A DNA stretch of 37,175 nt, from positions 5,377-42,551 of the forward strand of contig PBNI01000011.1 of NCBI GenBank assembly GCA_002723045.1. The letters are read 5' to 3'. The stretch's first letter is position 1; each line of letters begins with the position of its first letter. Positions 9,630-18,314 of this stretch are shown here, piece by piece. The translations under genes were made by a program, and so were the position numbers. Origin of the DNA: Methanobacteriota archaeon (lineage in GTDB: Archaea; Thermoplasmatota; Poseidoniia; Poseidoniales; Thalassarchaeaceae). Below the pieces are notes generated by a model. That model had not been told where the DNA came from and ran no database searches. It saw nothing but the letters and a program-made list of their open reading frames with translations.

Positions 9630-10172
9630 ATGGAGGGTGCATTCAGATTGGCAATTTCTGGTACCCCAGGGACTGGAAAGTCGACAGTTGCCTCCTTGCT
9701 TGGAGACTTGGGGTATCGTATTGAGACGGTGGAGAGTCTCGCCGAGGAGTTTGGATGCATAGAGGAGGTTGATCCTCGGGACGGAGCGAGGCCGATTGAC
9801 GTAAAGAATCTCCAACAAAAACTCAAGAGCGCATGGGAAGGTATGCCAAATAAGACAACTGTCATCGATGGTCATCTTTCTCACCTGCTGGGAGTAGACT
9901 CAGTGGTCATTCTGAGATGTCGCCCGGAGGAGTTGCGAGAAAGGCTAGCAGGGAGGTCTTACCCGAATCAAAAAATCGATGAAAACGTCGACTGGGAGAT
10001 TCTCGGCGGGCCATGGACAGAGATTGAGGATGGAAAGCCAATAATCGAGTTTGACACATCGTGTGAAAGGATAGAGTCCATAGTTGCAGCAATTCTCCAA
10101 TGGGTATCAGATGACTTCAAGCCAAGAAGTCCTCGCAATCCGATTGACTGGGTAGGGAAAGGAGAGGTCTGA
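9630..10172 (+). CDS. Adenylate kinase AK6/Fap7-like (archaeal)
   Basis: FRLAISGTPGTGKSTVASLLGDLGYRI P-loop, VIDGHLSHLL, VILRCRPEELRERLAGRSYPNQKIDEN. Start chosen as ATG 9630 because the upstream extension lacks similarity. Confidence 0.88.
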   Translation: MEGAFRLAISGTPGTGKSTVASLLGDLGYRIETVESLAEEFGCIEEVDPRDGARPIDVKNLQQKLKSAWEGMPNKTTVIDGHLSHLLGVDSVVILRCRPEELRERLAGRSYPNQKIDENVDWEILGGPWTEIEDGKPIIEFDTSCERIESIVAAILQWVSDDFKPRSPRNPIDWVGKGEV

Positions 10173-10173
10173 G

Positions 10174-10851
10174 ATGTTCGAAAAAATGAGGGAGAGGTGG
10201 ACTAAGGCAATCACTCCGTTAGTTCATAGAATGGAAGGTGTTGATCCCAGCACGCTGACCTGGGCAAGTCTTGCTCTATCTCTGTTGGCATTCTATCTGC
10301 TTATGGATGCAGGACGGAATACAGAGGGTGCGGTCTATATCATTGGAGGAGTGGTTATCGTCCTAATTGCAGGAGTTCTAGATGGTTTAGACGGGGCTCT
10401 TGCAAGGCATCAGGGAACTGATGGCCCATATGGGGACTTTCTTGATCACACCATTGACAGAATTGTGGATGTTGGAATCCTTGTGGCTATTGGAATGAAT
10501 GCTGACTTCGTGAATAATCCCAGTTCAGGTTATATCGCTGGTCTTCTCACTCTATTCGGTTCTTACATGGGAACGCAAGCCCAATCTGTTGGACTAGGCA
10601 GAATCTACGGTGGATTCTCCAGAGCAGATAGGATGGTGTTGACTTTGGTTGCTCTAATCGTGACAGCATGGCAAGCACACGGAGGTGCTTCGGGAATCTC
10701 TATGGAAAGTTACCATTGGTTGGCGGATTGGGCATTATTGGGCAACAGTGAGTTGAATGGGATGACTTTCGCATTGGCTATTTCTGCTTGGGGCGGGGTG
10801 TACACATTCCTAGTTAGGTTCATCAAAACAAGGAATGGCTTGATTGCATAA
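10174..10851 (+). CDS. CDP-alcohol phosphatidyltransferase (archaetidylinositol-phosphate-synthase-like)
   Basis: Exact DG-x2-AR-x8-G-x3-D-x3-D motif (DGALARHQGTDGPYGDFLDHTID) with flanking TM helices. Confidence 0.9.
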   Translation: MFEKMRERWTKAITPLVHRMEGVDPSTLTWASLALSLLAFYLLMDAGRNTEGAVYIIGGVVIVLIAGVLDGLDGALARHQGTDGPYGDFLDHTIDRIVDVGILVAIGMNADFVNNPSSGYIAGLLTLFGSYMGTQAQSVGLGRIYGGFSRADRMVLTLVALIVTAWQAHGGASGISMESYHWLADWALLGNSELNGMTFALAISAWGGVYTFLVRFIKTRNGLIA

Positions 10852-10939
10852 GTGGAAACTCAGATTGGTGCTGAAAACCCACTTCTCTCTACTGTAGAGT
10901 GGGGCAATGGTTATCCTCTATTCAACTCGCCTGAGGAAT

Positions 10940-12058
10940 ATGAAGCACCTGATTGATAGAGTTCTAGAGCTTCAGGATGATGAGTCGCGGCCTCCAACTG
11001 TGCCTGAAGTCGAAGAAGTCCCGGATCTAGAAAATCTACTGAAGTCCCTTCAGCCGAAGATTAGAGTCTTTGGCTGTGGAGGGTGTGGATCCAATACAGT
11101 CGCCCGATTAGAGCATGAGGGATTGTTCGATGATGAATATGTCAAGGGGATGGCAGTAAACACAGATGCTCAGCATCTGTTGAGAGTGAATGTGGAGAAC
11201 AAGGTCCTGATTGGTCGCTCCGCCCGAGGCAGGGGGGCGGGGGGTGACCCGGAGAAGGGAGAGCAAGCAGCATACGAGTCGGAACGAGTGCTGAAAACAG
11301 AGGTAGAGGAATGCGATCTAGCATTCATCACCGCGGGTCTCGGAGGTGGCACTGGGACAGGGAGTGCACACGTCGTAGCTAGACTCGCGAAGGCAGCAGA
11401 GGCACTGACGATTGCAGTTGTAAGTTACCCCTTCGTTTCCGAAGGGGCTGTGCGCAGACAGAATGCAGAATGGGGGCTTGAGAGGCTAAGGGAGGTCTGT
11501 GACACTGTCATTGTCCTTCCAAACGAAAGATTGCTAGAAGTTGAGGGAGTCAGGGACCTTCCCCTGGATGCAGCATTCAGAGTAGCGGATGAACTGCTGA
11601 TGAGGAGTATTTCTGGAGTCTCGGAGATGATTGCCAAGGAAGGTGTAGTCAATCTTGACTTCCAGGATCTGCGATCGGTAATGGAGAACGGTGGTGGAGT
11701 GGCGATGATTGGCCTAGGTGAAGCGACTGTAGATGAGGGTGCAGAAAAGGCTACCATGGAAGCCCTGCAATCACCTCTTCTCGACATTGATATCTCCGAT
11801 GCAAGGGGTGCTCTGGTGAATGTGGTCGGTGGGCCCGGTTTGACCCTCGGAGAAGCAGAGCAATGTGCAAAGATAATCCGAGAAAGCATCAACCCCTATG
11901 CCAGGATGATTTGGGGAGTGACCACGGATGACTCGATGGGCAGCGACATCAGGGTTCTTCTAGTTCTGACCGGAGTTAAGAGCGAGCAGATACATGGGGC
12001 TGCCCTCCATACTCAAATGAGGAACCTCAGAAACAGAACAGTAGAATTCGTTAGTTAG
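10940..12058 (+). CDS. ftsZ: Cell division GTPase FtsZ
   Basis: FGCGGCGSNTVARL, AVNTDAQHL and the tubulin signature AGLGGGTGTGSAHVVARLAK; adjacent to secE/spt5 as in many euryarchaea. ORF opens at 10907; Met at 10940 more plausible. Confidence 0.95.
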   Translation: MKHLIDRVLELQDDESRPPTVPEVEEVPDLENLLKSLQPKIRVFGCGGCGSNTVARLEHEGLFDDEYVKGMAVNTDAQHLLRVNVENKVLIGRSARGRGAGGDPEKGEQAAYESERVLKTEVEECDLAFITAGLGGGTGTGSAHVVARLAKAAEALTIAVVSYPFVSEGAVRRQNAEWGLERLREVCDTVIVLPNERLLEVEGVRDLPLDAAFRVADELLMRSISGVSEMIAKEGVVNLDFQDLRSVMENGGGVAMIGLGEATVDEGAEKATMEALQSPLLDIDISDARGALVNVVGGPGLTLGEAEQCAKIIRESINPYARMIWGVTTDDSMGSDIRVLLVLTGVKSEQIHGAALHTQMRNLRNRTVEFVS

Positions 12059-12149
12059 ATTCTCCACAAATTGAAGAATGGAATTACTCTGTCTTCCCGT
12101 CGCCCTTAAATGGAATCTGTAGGTCGCCGTGATGCTTCTAGGTGATATC

Positions 12150-12413
12150 ATGGCGGTTGAGAATTCCAAGGTAGGCCCTATTGAAGAGCTTGCTCAGTCC
12201 TGGCAGGACGAGATTGAAGGTCGTGTAAAGGGCCTTCAGACCGGTTCCTATGCCAGAATTCTGAAGATGGCGAAGAAGCCCTCCAAGCAAGAGTTCAGGC
12301 AGACTGTGATAGTTTGTGGGATTGGGATGTTTGTGTTGGGGGCGATTGGTTTCGTCATCCTAGCTCTGATGGTCAATGTTTTCCCTCCATTCTTCAAATG
12401 GCTGATAGGCTGA
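12150..12413 (+). CDS. secE: Preprotein translocase subunit SecE (Sec61 gamma)
   Basis: Short amphipathic N-terminal helix plus single TM helix (KKPSKQEFRQTVIVCGIGMFVLGAIGFVILALMV) directly upstream of spt5. Confidence 0.88.
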   Translation: MAVENSKVGPIEELAQSWQDEIEGRVKGLQTGSYARILKMAKKPSKQEFRQTVIVCGIGMFVLGAIGFVILALMVNVFPPFFKWLIG

Positions 12414-12414
12414 G

Positions 12415-13290
12415 GTGGTAAAAATGTCAGAAGCTTACACGGTGTATATCAGAAGCGGAGAGAGGGTTCTTCTGATGCAGCGATCGGATGAGGTTGCTGA
12501 CTTCCCGGGCGCATGGGATGGAATCTATGGGGTCGGGGACCCCGGCGATCACGATTCTGTAGTATCAAGGATTTCGGAATGTACTGGTATTAGTCCTGAG
12601 AACATGAGTTTAGTTCGCTCTGGAATGGCCAGGGGTCTTGCCTATGGGAATCGTCTAAATGACGTGACTCCGATACTTTTTGTTACCGAGGAGACGGAAA
12701 TAAGCCCGGGCGGGTTGTACAAGAATAGCGAATGGGTTGACCCTGGGAAGGTTCAGGACAAAGACTACGCTACCCCCCAACTAAAGGAAATGTACGGGGA
12801 TGTCGCTTCTTACCTATACATACTCAAGACTTCGATTGGACAAGAGCAAAACGTAGCTGGTGAAATCAGGGCTAGGTTGTCAGGAACTGGTTCTCTGAAG
12901 GATATTCAAGACAAGATTTTCGGGGTACTCAGCCCGCATTACATGAAGGGATTCGTCTTCATCGAGGCCACTGCCATGCACCATGTTCAGAAGTTGATAG
13001 GTCGCGTTGGAGTAGGGGTGACACCTCTAAAGAACTGCAGCAAGGTGTTGGATGGGGAAGCGCCTCTAGAAGATGTGCTTCCATACCTAGAGCCAAAGGC
13101 GGCTACTTCTGGAATTGAGGAGGGGTGCATAGTCGAGATCTCAGGTGGTGCATTCAGAGGACAGGCGGCAAGAGTAACCAGAGTCGCCGAATCAAAGGAA
13201 GAAGTCACTGTCGAATTGTTCGAAGCCGCAGTACCGGTTGCGCTCACAGTTAGGGCCGATCAAGTCAGAGTCACTCAAAGGGTGGAGTGA
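12415..13290 (+). CDS. spt5: Transcription elongation factor Spt5/NusG (NGN+KOW) with N-terminal Nudix-like domain
   Basis: C-terminal ~160 aa: YLYILKTSIGQEQNVA...YMKGFVFIEA...GCIVEISGGAFRGQAARVTRV (NGN, KOW). N-terminal ~130 aa: YTVYIRSGERVLLMQRSDEVADFPGAWDGIYGVGDPGDHDSVVSRISECTGIS...EWVDPGKV...TPQL (Nudix-like). Alternative ATG start at 12424. Confidence 0.92.
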   Translation: MVKMSEAYTVYIRSGERVLLMQRSDEVADFPGAWDGIYGVGDPGDHDSVVSRISECTGISPENMSLVRSGMARGLAYGNRLNDVTPILFVTEETEISPGGLYKNSEWVDPGKVQDKDYATPQLKEMYGDVASYLYILKTSIGQEQNVAGEIRARLSGTGSLKDIQDKIFGVLSPHYMKGFVFIEATAMHHVQKLIGRVGVGVTPLKNCSKVLDGEAPLEDVLPYLEPKAATSGIEEGCIVEISGGAFRGQAARVTRVAESKEEVTVELFEAAVPVALTVRADQVRVTQRVE

Positions 13291-13374
13291 ACGCGAAAAT
13301 CGTCCTTTTTCAGTTTACATCATTATCAAATAGGGAGAGCAAGTCGGCGAGTTCCGCGATAAGAGGTCATTTTC

Positions 13375-13653
13375 ATGTCAGCACGAAATGAAACACCCCA
13401 CAAAGTCATTCAAACACTGGGTAAGAAGAAGTGCAACGGATCATGGGAAGAATCCGTCGAGAATCTGACAATGGATCAGGTCAAGGAAATAGCAGAGGGT
13501 CAGAAAGACCGTCTGACTGGGAAGTCAATTTACGCACGCTGCAGGGAAGTAATGGGAACATGCGTTTCTATGCGAGTTAAAGTGGAAGGAATGGAGCCCA
13601 AGGTGGCTCTGAACGCAATGAGCGAGGGGGAGTTTAGCGAACATTTCAGCTAG
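13375..13653 (+). CDS. rpl11: Ribosomal protein uL11, C-terminal domain only (92 aa)
   Basis: ENLTMDQVKEIAEGQKDRLTGKSIYARCREVMGTCVSMRVKVEG aligns by eye with the archaeal L11 CTD; located between spt5 and rpl1. No L11 N-terminal domain is encoded. Confidence 0.82.
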   Translation: MSARNETPHKVIQTLGKKKCNGSWEESVENLTMDQVKEIAEGQKDRLTGKSIYARCREVMGTCVSMRVKVEGMEPKVALNAMSEGEFSEHFS

Positions 13654-13709
13654 ATTCGCCACGAATTGCGGGAGAGGCATGAGCCTCGTGAACCGCAGAG
13701 GTGGGAAAA

Positions 13710-14354
13710 ATGAGAGAAAATCTGCAAACTGCGATTCAACAGGCACTAGAGGAGGCCCCGGAAAGGGGTTTCGTAGAGTCGATCGAGATTTCTTTCACAA
13801 TCAAGGATGTTGATCTAAAGATTCCAACAAATAGAATTCAGGAAGAGATTAGGCTTCCATCTGGCAGAGGTAAGCCGGTCAAGATAGCCATGTTCGCTGG
13901 AGGTGAGATGGCTGCCAAGGCCAAGGCAGGAGGTCTAGAAGTAATTGATCCATCAACAATTGAAGATCTTGGGGGGGATCGTCAAAAGGCCAGGAAGATG
14001 GCCAAGCATTACGATTTCTTCCTCTCGGAGATTCCACATATGGGGACGGTCGGTAGATTCCTGGGTGGCGTATTGGGGCCAAGGGGGAAGATGCCGCGTC
14101 CGGTGCCTCCGACTCTGGATCCATCTGCTCTCGCGTCAGGTCTCAAGGACACAGCAATTGTCCGTTCTAGGGACAGAGTAACTTTCCATACGGCATTGGG
14201 CTCGAGAGAGCAAGGCATCGATGACTTAACCTCCAACGCTGTAGCCATTTGGGAAAGAGTCACCGGGAAGCTTGAGAGGGGTTCTGGGAACATTCGATCT
14301 TGCTTTGTCAAGACATCCATGGGACCTTCCATTAGAGTGGAGGTGATCTTGTGA
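13710..14354 (+). CDS. rpl1: Ribosomal protein uL1
   Basis: DVDLKIPTNRIQEEIRLPSGRGKPVKIAMFA, YDFFLSEIPHMGTVGRFLGGVLGPRGKMPRPVP, FVKTSMGPSIRVEV. Confidence 0.96.
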   Translation: MRENLQTAIQQALEEAPERGFVESIEISFTIKDVDLKIPTNRIQEEIRLPSGRGKPVKIAMFAGGEMAAKAKAGGLEVIDPSTIEDLGGDRQKARKMAKHYDFFLSEIPHMGTVGRFLGGVLGPRGKMPRPVPPTLDPSALASGLKDTAIVRSRDRVTFHTALGSREQGIDDLTSNAVAIWERVTGKLERGSGNIRSCFVKTSMGPSIRVEVIL

Positions 14355-15364
14355 TTCCAAAGGTATCAGGATGGAAGAAGGATAGTGTGTCCGAGTTGAC
14401 GGAGATCTTCAGCAGTGATGGAGTGGTGGCTGTCGTCGATGTCTCTGGTGTCCCTGCCAGCAATATGATCGATATGCGAAACACCTTGAGGGAGAGGATG
14501 AGCATCACCATGGCCAAGAAGACATTGGTGAGGATTGCTTGGTCCGAGGCTGGTAGACCGAAAGACGACATAGAAGCACTTCTGGAAGGGGCGCATCAAC
14601 CATGTATTGTTTACAGTGACTCGATGAATGCATTCGAAATCTTTGGAGAGTTGGAGAAGACACGTCAAGGTAGACCAGCCAAGGCTGGTGAGTCCTTTCC
14701 TAACGAAGTTACAATTCCTGCGGGACCCACAGAGTTTGGACCTGGGCCAATCGTAGGAGAGTTCAACGCAGTGGGAATTCCAGCTAAGATTGACAAGGGT
14801 AAAGTAGCTATCCAGAAAGATACAACCTTCTCAGAGGGAGATGAGATTTCTGCTGATCTGGGGATAATGCTAGCAAAGTTAGGAATAAATCCAATTGAGA
14901 TTGGGCTAATCCTGACAGGAGCAATCGAGGGAGGTCACTTTTTCCAGTCGTCTGATCTTGACCTTGACACAGATGGCTTGAGGAACGACATAGTGAGTGC
15001 TACTTCGGGTGCCTTCAATCTGGCTTGCAACGTTAGGTGGTTCTCGTCCACCACAACTCCAACTCTAATCTCAAAGGCTTCTTCGGAGGCTCTTTCGGTT
15101 GCCTTGGAAGCCGGCGTTGTCAACGACGCGACCGCTGCGACCATACTGTTACAAGCACAATCACGTGCTCTGTCCCTAGCTGGACAATTAGATTCCTCAG
15201 CTCTTGATGAAGAGTTACAGGCTGCTCTAGGAGCAGCATCACAGAGTGCTGAAGTCGCCCCCTCCGAGGCGGCAGATACGGAAGATGCCGACGAGGCTGG
15301 AGCCGAAGAGGAAGAGGAGGAAGAGGATGCAGGGTTCGGTGGACTCGGCGATCTCTTCGGATGA
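14351..15364 (+). CDS. rpl10: Ribosomal protein uL10 (P0-type, acidic stalk tail)
   Basis: VVAVVDVSGVPASNMIDMRNTLRERMSITMAKKTLVRIA...; C-terminal ADEAGAEEEEEEEDAGFGGLGDLFG. GTG start overlaps the rpl1 end. Confidence 0.95.
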   Translation: MIPKVSGWKKDSVSELTEIFSSDGVVAVVDVSGVPASNMIDMRNTLRERMSITMAKKTLVRIAWSEAGRPKDDIEALLEGAHQPCIVYSDSMNAFEIFGELEKTRQGRPAKAGESFPNEVTIPAGPTEFGPGPIVGEFNAVGIPAKIDKGKVAIQKDTTFSEGDEISADLGIMLAKLGINPIEIGLILTGAIEGGHFFQSSDLDLDTDGLRNDIVSATSGAFNLACNVRWFSSTTTPTLISKASSEALSVALEAGVVNDATAATILLQAQSRALSLAGQLDSSALDEELQAALGAASQSAEVAPSEAADTEDADEAGAEEEEEEEDAGFGGLGDLFG

Positions 15365-15380
15365 AAAAAAGGTGAATGAA

Positions 15381-15695
15381 ATGGAATATGTATATGCTGC
15401 AATGTTGTTGCATTCTGCAGAAAAGGACATCGATGACAAAGCCATCAGCTCAGTGCTGAAGGCTGCTGGAGTCGAGGCTGATGGGGGCCGAGTAAAGGCC
15501 CTAGTCGCCTCTCTAGGCTCCGTCGACATCGATGAGGCCATGGCGACCGCGGTCGCCGCCCCAGTGGCTTCGGCTGCTCCTTCTGCTTCTTCCGGTGGAG
15601 CTGCCTCCGAGGCTGCTCCAGCTCAGGAAGAGGCTGCTGAGGAGCCCGAGGAAGAGGCGGGCGGCTTCGAAGGTCTTGGCTCCCTATTCGGCTGA
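15381..15695 (+). CDS. rpl12: Ribosomal protein L12/P1
   Basis: MEYVYAAMLLHSAEKDIDDKAISSVLKAAGVEADGGRVKALVASLGSVDIDEAM...EEEAGGFEGLGSLFG. Start at 15381 rather than the ORF-track 15246. Confidence 0.95.
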   Translation: MEYVYAAMLLHSAEKDIDDKAISSVLKAAGVEADGGRVKALVASLGSVDIDEAMATAVAAPVASAAPSASSGGAASEAAPAQEEAAEEPEEEAGGFEGLGSLFG

Positions 15696-16225
15696 TGCAA
15701 AAATTGGAACGAATGAACCAAGCCGCTATGGGCGAGGGCCTCGAGGGTGGTCTGAGACCAATGGAGCGGATGCTTGAGATTCCAGTTAGCATTTTGCCCA
15801 CTGAAGCAATCAGGGCAATGCGGATCGTCGGCGAAAGTCGAGGATGGGAGATGGGTCGCTTTGAGGAGACCACGTTAGTACAAAGATGGGCAATAATTGT
15901 GCCAATCGCAAAACGAGCAAGGGTACTAGGACTGAAGGTTTTGGCTGGGGAAGCCGAAGGTCTTGCCATCCGGACTTGGAGTTATGTGCCTGGTTCTTCC
16001 GGAAGGATGTCTTTTGTAACCTTCAGGATACCAGAGTTATTTGATGGCGAGAAGTGGGAGGAGTTTTTACTCGAGTGGTCTAGAATGCTTCCGAGATGCC
16101 CTTGGAAGTGGACCTTCATGGAGAGGTCGGTAATCGGTTATCTTCTTCCAGAATTTAGAAATTCGCGAAAGTCGTTCTCCAAGGAAGGGTTGGACATAGG
16201 TAATTGGGAAGGCTCACAGGATTAA
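15695..16225 (+). CDS. Uncharacterised protein, 176 aa, start overlaps rpl12 stop (TGATG)
   Basis: Continuous ORF overlapping the L12 stop codon; no family recognised. Confidence 0.75.
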   Translation: MQKLERMNQAAMGEGLEGGLRPMERMLEIPVSILPTEAIRAMRIVGESRGWEMGRFEETTLVQRWAIIVPIAKRARVLGLKVLAGEAEGLAIRTWSYVPGSSGRMSFVTFRIPELFDGEKWEEFLLEWSRMLPRCPWKWTFMERSVIGYLLPEFRNSRKSFSKEGLDIGNWEGSQD

Positions 16226-16253
16226 TGATTGCAGATTATGGAGTCAGATAGAG

Positions 16254-16275
16254 AGAGCATTTGAAATGGTGCTCT
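16254..16275. other. Inverted repeat AGAGCA-N10-TGCTCT in intergenic gap
   Basis: Perfect 6-bp arms (16254-16259 / 16270-16275) between the 176-aa and 228-aa genes. Confidence 0.4.
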
Positions 16276-16297
16276 GAGAGCGAAGGGTGAAACGGCC

Positions 16298-16984
16298 ATG
16301 GACTTCCAAGACCTGGTAGACACCCCTCAGAAGGTAAAGACGTTAGCAGGGACTCTGGTTTTCCTAGTTGCATTCCCCGTCTACTTCGAAGTCCTCCCAT
16401 CCCTGATAGACGATGACATCTCAGGAGGGGGTTCCTCAGGACTTTCTGGTTCACTCACCGTTAGCTTCGAAGAAAGTACGACGTCACTGGATGAATCAGT
16501 AACCCTTGGTGATGGTGATAGTCACGATTCTTTCTTCGACCTAATGACTGAGTCGGCATTAAGCATCGGATATGTGGAGTTGGAAGTTTCTTGCTTCGAT
16601 AATGATGACCCAGGGCCGGGTTTCACAGACACTGTGGAAGGGGTCAGCGACCTCATTGATGTCGAGGGGTACGACTCGGGGCACGTGGAAGATCAGAGTG
16701 CCGATGGAAGTTGCTCGGGCGGGGGGAATGGAGGCTTTTCCATACGTTGGGACATTACTCCGAATTACACTGGAGAAGACTACACTGAGGAGGACTTGAA
16801 TGAGAATGAGATTAGACAGTTGTGGGATTCTGAAGGGAGGGGCATGGGGTCATGGATTGCTACGATCACAGCTTCGATAGAAGCAGCCCCAGTTGCAGGT
16901 GGCTTCATAGACAGCGATGAGGACTTCGATATCACTTGGACCGCTGTTTTCTTTGAGGTGAGTATTGAGGCTGCAAGTAGCTAG
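16298..16984 (+). CDS. Membrane-anchored extracytoplasmic hypothetical protein
   Basis: N-terminal TM segment (TLAGTLVFLVAFPVYFEVLPSL) followed by an acidic, Ser/Gly-rich soluble domain. Confidence 0.7.
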   Translation: MDFQDLVDTPQKVKTLAGTLVFLVAFPVYFEVLPSLIDDDISGGGSSGLSGSLTVSFEESTTSLDESVTLGDGDSHDSFFDLMTESALSIGYVELEVSCFDNDDPGPGFTDTVEGVSDLIDVEGYDSGHVEDQSADGSCSGGGNGGFSIRWDITPNYTGEDYTEEDLNENEIRQLWDSEGRGMGSWIATITASIEAAPVAGGFIDSDEDFDITWTAVFFEVSIEAASS

Positions 16985-18264
16985 GTCTTTGCCTGGATGC
17001 TGACCACATCCCCGTCAACTAGTTCGTGTTCTGCTCCAATCACTCTTCCAGTTCTAGCGTCAATCGCCCTAACGAATCCCTCTCCAAGGTCGGAGTGAAC
17101 CTCGAATGCCAGTCCCTTTGCAGTAGTGCCCCTTTGAATCAGAATTGCATCTGGAAGAGGCTTGCCATCCCCATCGACCCAGTGAGTCTCGTCCTGAACT
17201 GGATATGCGACGATTCTGGATAGTTGGCCAAACACCACCTCCGAGAGCAGGCCGACCAAACCTCCGCCATCCCATGAAGACAGGGCGGTGGAAATCGAAG
17301 AGAGTGCATCCCTCTGCTGCTCGGATAGGCTCTCCTGGCCTTTTGCAGTCAGCTCAAATTCTGAATCGCCCAACTGATAGGAGATCATTCCAGAGGATGA
17401 GGCCCGGCGAAGGGCGAGTTCGGCCTCGGCACTGGTGAAGATGATGGTTCCCCCGTTCGACTCTACTTCGGCCTCTAACTCGGGTCCGAAATGCTCGATG
17501 TTGTCTGCCTTGTTTGCAGCCACTGAGATTGGGAACATTGACTTCCTAATCGCAGAAGACAGAGTTCTGAGCTCTTCGTGACCCCAAGACGCTGGGTCTG
17601 AAGAAGACGGCAGTTGCCTCTCTACCGATGAAAATCCTACAGAGACGTGGTGTTCAGTTGCTCCAATTCCTGTCAGCCTCTCGAGTATGTGTTCGCGAAT
17701 CGCCCTGACTCCTTCTGCTTGCGCCTTTCTGGAGACTCGGTCCCATCCGTTCTCCACTATCCCCAGAATCCATGAGTCTAGCTCGCCGATGAGGAAACGG
17801 TGCTCTTCGATTGGTTTGGAGCCTCCTGAACCGACTGGGTTCCCCTCCAGATCTGTTGAACCAGACACGTCGACCACCTGGATTAGAGCATCACATCTTG
17901 AGAGGTCGGAGAGGAACTGATTCCCTCTCCCTCTACCCTCGTGGGCCCCGGGCACCAAACCTGCTACATCGATGAGGGTTACCGGAACCATGCGCTTGAA
18001 CCCGGAGCATGACCCTGAATTGGGGCTGCAGATGCTGCCCTTCCTGGGATCTTCGTCATAAGTGGATTCGAGTCTTCCAGAGGACTCCCTACGCTCCCTT
18101 AGGCTGGAGCAAGCGCACCTCTCTGGCAATGGAATCCAAGTCACCCCCACATTGGGATCGATGGTCGTAAATGGGTAGTTTGCAATGTCAACAGGCATTT
18201 GTGTTAGTGCGGAGAATGCGGTTGACTTCCCGACGTTCGGCTTTCCAACGATGCCTATCCTCAT
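16981..18264 (-). CDS. Archaeal YchF/Obg-family GTPase with C-terminal TGS-like domain
   Basis: MRIGIVGKPNVGKSTAFSALT (G1), VTLIDVAGLVPGAHEGRGRGNQFLSDL (G3), AANKAD (G4); C-terminal TGS-like segment. Confidence 0.92.
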   Translation of the reverse strand: MRIGIVGKPNVGKSTAFSALTQMPVDIANYPFTTIDPNVGVTWIPLPERCACSSLRERRESSGRLESTYDEDPRKGSICSPNSGSCSGFKRMVPVTLIDVAGLVPGAHEGRGRGNQFLSDLSRCDALIQVVDVSGSTDLEGNPVGSGGSKPIEEHRFLIGELDSWILGIVENGWDRVSRKAQAEGVRAIREHILERLTGIGATEHHVSVGFSSVERQLPSSSDPASWGHEELRTLSSAIRKSMFPISVAANKADNIEHFGPELEAEVESNGGTIIFTSAEAELALRRASSSGMISYQLGDSEFELTAKGQESLSEQQRDALSSISTALSSWDGGGLVGLLSEVVFGQLSRIVAYPVQDETHWVDGDGKPLPDAILIQRGTTAKGLAFEVHSDLGEGFVRAIDARTGRVIGAEHELVDGDVVSIQAKT

Positions 18265-18314
18265 GCTATCCCAGAGGTGGCAGGACCTATGGACACATTG
18301 ACTATGTGGTCGGT

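Noticed and set aside
15239-15541. Antisense ORFs over rpl10/rpl12
   Set aside because: Arise from Ala/Glu-rich codon repeats of the acidic tails.
16981-17994. Cys-rich insertion in the YchF-like GTPase as possible novelty
   Set aside because: Archaeal YchF/Obg proteins commonly have a similar cysteine-containing insert before the DVAGL motif; judged ordinary.
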